Assembly (NCBI GenBank): GCA_023151185.1
Contig: JAKLJL010000002.1
Span: 1-64,000, forward strand
From: Bacteroidota bacterium
GTDB lineage: Bacteria > Bacteroidota > JABWAT01
Direction of reading: 5' to 3'
Length of the DNA stretch: 64,000 nt
The position numbers were made by a program, and so were the translations under genes. Below, piece after piece: positions 63,404-64,000 of the stretch. Numbering within the stretch: the stretch's first letter is position 1; the number at the start of each line of letters is the position of its first letter. The notes under the pieces were generated by a model. That model had not been told where the DNA came from, did no database searches, and saw only the letters and a program-made list of their open reading frames with translations.

Positions 63404-64000
63404 TAATCTGGATTGGGTTTTTAATTTCCTTCTTTTTCCTTTGGGAGGCAGTCCGGATTTTACGTGGTCTCAGATTATCTGCCTTGCCAGCCACAGACAA
63501 TAAATCCATTCAGTTTGGGATAACCCTGATAATACCGGTAAGAAATGAGGAAAAAAGGTTTCCGGCACTGGTTAATGCCCTCAGCACGCTGAAAAAACCC
63601 GGACCAGGCTTTGAAGTGATTCTGGTGGATGATCATTCGGACGTTTCTCCTGAAATCTGGTTCAGCAAAGCACCTTTGGTGGAATTTCCGTTAAAAATTA
63701 TACGTCTCCAGGATTATTTTCCGGGAAAAACCGGCAAAGCCATGGCCATTCATGCTGGAATCCTGAAGTCTTCCTACCCTATTGTCACTGTTACAGATGC
63801 AGATGCAGTTTTCCACCCGGACTGGCTGATTTTTCTGGCAGAGAAATTCAGCAGCAGGCTTCGGCCGGATATGATTTGCGGTCCGGCGGTTTGCGGAATA
63901 ACCGGATTTGGGAAATCTGCTCAAAAACTGGATTGGATGATGATTATGGCTGTGGCCAGCGGGAGTTTTAATTCCGGGCACCCGCTTTCTGCCATTGGGA
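63391..64000 (+). CDS. Family 2 glycosyltransferase, N-terminal part (cut by window end)
   Basis: The frame starts at an ATG behind AAAAGGGGATC inside the deacetylase gene and stays open to the window end, about 203 codons. After one membrane segment it shows a GT-A core: TLIIPVRNEEKRFPALVNAL, VILVDDHSD and VTVTDADAVFHPDWL. The rest lies outside. It is the third such enzyme in this group. Confidence 0.85.
   Translation, partial: MSSLIIWIGFLISFFFLWEAVRILRGLRLSALPATDNKSIQFGITLIIPVRNEEKRFPALVNALSTLKKPGPGFEVILVDDHSDVSPEIWFSKAPLVEFPLKIIRLQDYFPGKTGKAMAIHAGILKSSYPIVTVTDADAVFHPDWLIFLAEKFSSRLRPDMICGPAVCGITGFGKSAQKLDWMMIMAVASGSFNSGHPLSAIG

Overview
The window reads as the chromosome of a Gram-negative bacterium of the Bacteroidota/Chlorobi/Ignavibacteria (FCB) kind, probably not a classical Bacteroides. 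Pointers are many outer-membrane and periplasmic proteins, signal peptides that all appear to be cleaved just before a glutamine (the Bacteroidetes 'Q-rule'), a bacillithiol-type BshC, a THUMP-like methyltransferase, a short PurL of the type that needs separate PurS and PurQ, and an apolipoprotein N-acyltransferase. The species cannot be named from this. No rRNA, tRNA, CRISPR array, insertion sequence or prophage was recognised. Most of the window is compact housekeeping sequence with short gaps, ATGA/GTGA overlaps and many clear intrinsic terminators.

Layout. 1-1000: a small GIY-YIG nuclease gene between two 45-bp direct repeats (the first is probably the tail of another copy) and a poorly supported small ORF. 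1000-4500: secreted M28 peptidase, enolase, SixA phosphatase. 4500-11100: purD, a sugar-nucleotide epimerase, a beta-propeller protein and a 1167-residue outer-membrane barrel protein. 11100-13150: comF, pta, ferredoxin. 13280-20660: a 1173-residue protein with nine Ig-like repeats, divergent from an Omp85 protein, then a THUMP-like methyltransferase and a SirB1-like protein. 20800-25650: a structured leader, glycerophosphodiesterase, glycerol-3-phosphate dehydrogenase, a one-chain FakA-FakB fusion and cyclophilin. 25650-32720: queG, an HD-GYP response regulator beside a DHH phosphoesterase, an isolated nuoI, an MFS carrier and purL. 32770-40000: an Rrf2 regulator, a CheY-like regulator, rsgA, an AlbA_2-type protein, a secreted unknown protein, gpsA-plsY, and purM with an MshEN-domain protein. 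40000-49660: leuS, asnS, nadE, rsmI, a degenerate PHP protein, lnt and a SpoIID protein. 49670-52000: blaI with a BlaR1-shaped membrane protein whose protease and esterase sites are both lost. 52100-57730: maf, miaA, spmA-spmB, rluE-like, bshC and a TonB-like protein. 57860-64000: a TolB-like propeller, greA with a striking leader, then an envelope cluster of three family-2 glycosyltransferases, a flippase-like membrane protein and a NodB-type deacetylase, the last gene cut by the window edge.

Genes that may work together. The glycerophosphodiester, glycerol-3-phosphate and FakAB genes, with gpsA and plsY about 13 kb away, cover glycerol-3-phosphate and acyl-phosphate supply for phospholipid synthesis. 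An HD-GYP phosphodiesterase, an adjacent DHH phosphoesterase and an MshEN protein suggest cyclic-di-GMP turnover and sensing. The least ordinary pieces are the blaI/pseudo-BlaR1 pair, the greA promoter-hairpin leader, the FakA-FakB fusion, the Omp85/Ig-repeat pair and the tandem GIY-YIG repeat unit.
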